NCBI GenBank assembly: GCA_003427395.1
Contig: BFEA01000004.1
Span: 9,514,607-9,545,815, forward strand
Direction: 5' to 3'
DNA: 31,209 bases
From: Chara braunii
Taxonomy: Eukaryota; Streptophyta; Charophyceae; Charales; Characeae
In this document: positions 29,742-31,209 of the stretch, piece after piece
How the letters are laid out: each line of letters opens with the position of its first letter
Numbering within the stretch: the stretch's first letter is position 1
The notes under the pieces: model-generated
Seen by the model: the letters and a program-made list of their open reading frames with translations, nothing else
What the model was told of the DNA's origin: nothing
Databases searched by the model: none
Translations under genes and position numbers: made by a program

Positions 29742-30530
29742 GTGTGTGTGTATGTGTGATAGAGAGAGAGAGTCTTCATCCTTCCCTTTAAGTTCACCAT
29801 CTCTCCTTCACTCTCTCTCTACCTGGAGACTACGGAAGAGAGAGAGATGGAGAAGGTGTGATGGGAGAGAGATCAAGGAGGAGAGGAGAAAAAAGAAAGG
29901 GAGAGAAGCAGAAGGTGAAAGGAGAGAGAGAGGGATTGAAAGGAGAGAGAGAGGAGATCGAAGAGGGAGAAAAAGAGAAGGTGATTGTGCAGGTATGAGA
30001 GTGAGAGAGAGAGACGAGGAAGTCTTCGACCTTGGCAATCGGCCCAGTCTCCAACTCGCGCCACGCCACACACTACCTGGATCGATAGAACGAGCAAAAC
30101 AAAGGGTAATAGTGTATGTTCCCACATTTTCATCGAAAGATTCATTTCGTTTTGCTCGTCCTATCGAAGAATTGTATGTGTGTGTGTGTATGGGTGTGTG
30201 TGAGAGAGAGAGGGAGAAAGACTATAAGTCTCCTACCTTGGCCAACAACCTCGTCTCCAGCCCCACGGCTCGACGCATGCTACTTGGATCGATAGAACGA
30301 GCAAATCAAAAAGTGACGGTGTATATCTCCCTGTTTCAGCAGAAGAGTCATTCCGACTTTGCTCGTCCTATCGATGGAATGTGTGGGTATGAGACGTTCA
30401 TGATTCGACCAAGGAGAAAGAGAGAGAAAGAGAAAGAGAGAGAGAGCAGGTAAGTCTCCAACGTCGCAGCGGGTCTATTGGTACTACTATAGATAGGATG
30501 AGCAATAACGAATGAATCTACCACTACGAC
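29600..30530 (+). repeat. Recurrent hairpin repeat, arms GATAGAACGAGCAAA / TTTGCTCGTCCTATC
   Basis: Two full copies: arms 30082-30100 with 30149-30167 (18 of 19 paired) and 30288-30305 with 30358-30375 (17 of 18). A copy at about 29600-29667 keeps only the loop and right arm, and an inverted partial copy lies at about 30495-30530. Loops share GTGTATATCTCC and TTCATTC blocks. The one unpaired position is the same in both full copies and would be a G-U pair on the minus-strand RNA. Confidence 0.8.
29690..29772. repeat. (GT)n-(GA)n microsatellite
   Basis: GT repeats with TATG interruptions to about 29758, then GA to 29772. The overlapping 251-codon ORF is built from this and later GA-rich sequence. 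Confidence 0.95.
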
Positions 30531-30762
30531 ATGGATATGTACGTTGGCTTTAGTGCGAGTATTCATGCGTGTATGAGCGTGAGTAGATGCGCTAGTGTGA
30601 GTGGGTTGCACGAGCGTGTGAGAGAAAGGAAGAGAGGCACTTACCAGCTCGCTCGGTGATCATTGCTGCGGCAATCGGACTTCCGCGCGCCTCGTTGTTG
30701 CTTGCATCTGGTCGGAAAGGTAGCTGGTATACAGCAACTAACTCTCTTGCTACCATTAATTA

Positions 30763-30801
30763 TTATGGTTATTATTATTATTATCATTGCAATTATTATT
30801 A

Positions 30802-30862
<61 letters not shown>
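30763..30862. repeat. (ATT)n microsatellite, about 30 copies
   Basis: Interrupted at first, then a pure ATT array from about 30807 to 30862. The isoleucine-rich frame over it is an artefact. Confidence 0.97.
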
Positions 30863-30864
<2 letters not shown>

Positions 30865-30899
30865 TACGAATACCTGCTCTTATTTGTCGCTAATCTGGG

Positions 30900-31209
30900 T
30901 TGACGACACTTGGACCCAGACTCGACAGTGGGATTCAGGCATTGGACGGGGTCTATTGGAATCCGTACCACAAGACTTGGTGTTGACAAAGTTTCCATCT
31001 CTCTCCTTCCTTTCGTCTAAACTCATCCTCTTCGTCTGTGCATGGACTGAACCCGGCGTATTTTTCCTGTGTGTAGCGCCAGGCCCCTTCACACCTTGTG
31101 GTGAGGGTAATGTATGTTTGGTCTGTACTGCGACATTGATTAGGATAGCCATTGGTATTCCAGCATTCTGCTATGCTGCCTTGTACTACATAAGAGAAGT
31201 CAGTCTCGG
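30900..31209 (+). repeat. ~310-bp dispersed repeat, copy 2 (reaches window end)
   Basis: Homologous to 28999-29305 at an offset near 1901 bp and may extend past the window. Its left edge follows the ATT array, suggesting that a larger unit of ATT, hairpin, GT/GA and this segment was copied. Confidence 0.75.

Noticed and set aside
29698-30453. 251-codon ORF
   Set aside because: Begins in (GT)n, continues in GA-rich sequence and crosses the hairpin repeats. Low-complexity composition and no domain.

Overview
The window looks like repeat-dominated nuclear DNA of a eukaryote, most likely from the green lineage (streptophyte alga or plant). Evidence: no dense prokaryote-like coding, many long microsatellites, a decayed non-LTR retrotransposon (LINE) with a zf-RVT zinc knuckle, a solo-LTR-like insertion, tRNA-derived SINEs, foldback elements and a 510-N assembly gap. 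The style recalls large repeat-rich charophyte genomes such as Chara, but that is an impression I could not test. I found no convincing intact host gene, rRNA or functional tRNA.

Layout. 1-3.4 kb: microsatellites ((TC)n, (TG)n, a G tract, four TTC-type arrays, (GA)n), a 30-bp inverted repeat, a cluster of seven CACGTG motifs and a nested palindrome block around a perfect 50-bp palindrome. 4.1-9.1 kb: a 5'-truncated LINE (C-terminal RT region, zf-RVT, 3' stem-loop, A-rich tail) whose ORF is broken into at least six frames and is split by a 2485-bp TGTGAC...GTCACA insertion with a 4-bp GGTC duplication. A 67-bp sequence (3 mismatches) abuts both LINE ends. 9.1-15.0 kb: mostly unrecognised, with hairpins, an AT-rich tract, a tRNA-like relic and a TGC/TTG-biased low-complexity tract.

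15.1-16.5 kb holds three successive short-repeat arrays: a hairpin-loop motif (six copies), a 44-46-bp repeat with CACGTG (four copies) and a ~120-bp repeat (three copies). 16.5-20.5 kb is AT-rich and unrecognised, ending at the gap (20558-21067). 21.6-22.4 kb is a 132-bp (44-codon) tandem array that stays open in one frame. 22.4-26.1 kb is unrecognised, homopolymer-rich sequence. 26.1-28.1 kb is a SINE/MITE cluster: two tandem SINEs, a 341-bp foldback element with a 40-A apex and 4-bp target duplication, and tRNA-like heads. 28.8-31.2 kb is a composite repeat block with duplicated ~310-bp segments, recurrent 18-19-bp-arm hairpins and (GT)n, (GA)n and (ATT)n tracts.

Nothing supports cooperating host genes. 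The story is layered transposition: LINE, then LTR insertion, with separate SINE/MITE accumulation and local repeat amplification. The strongest candidate for something undescribed is the 15.1-15.75 kb motif, where a conserved 20-nt loop is carried on stems of different sequence that still pair.
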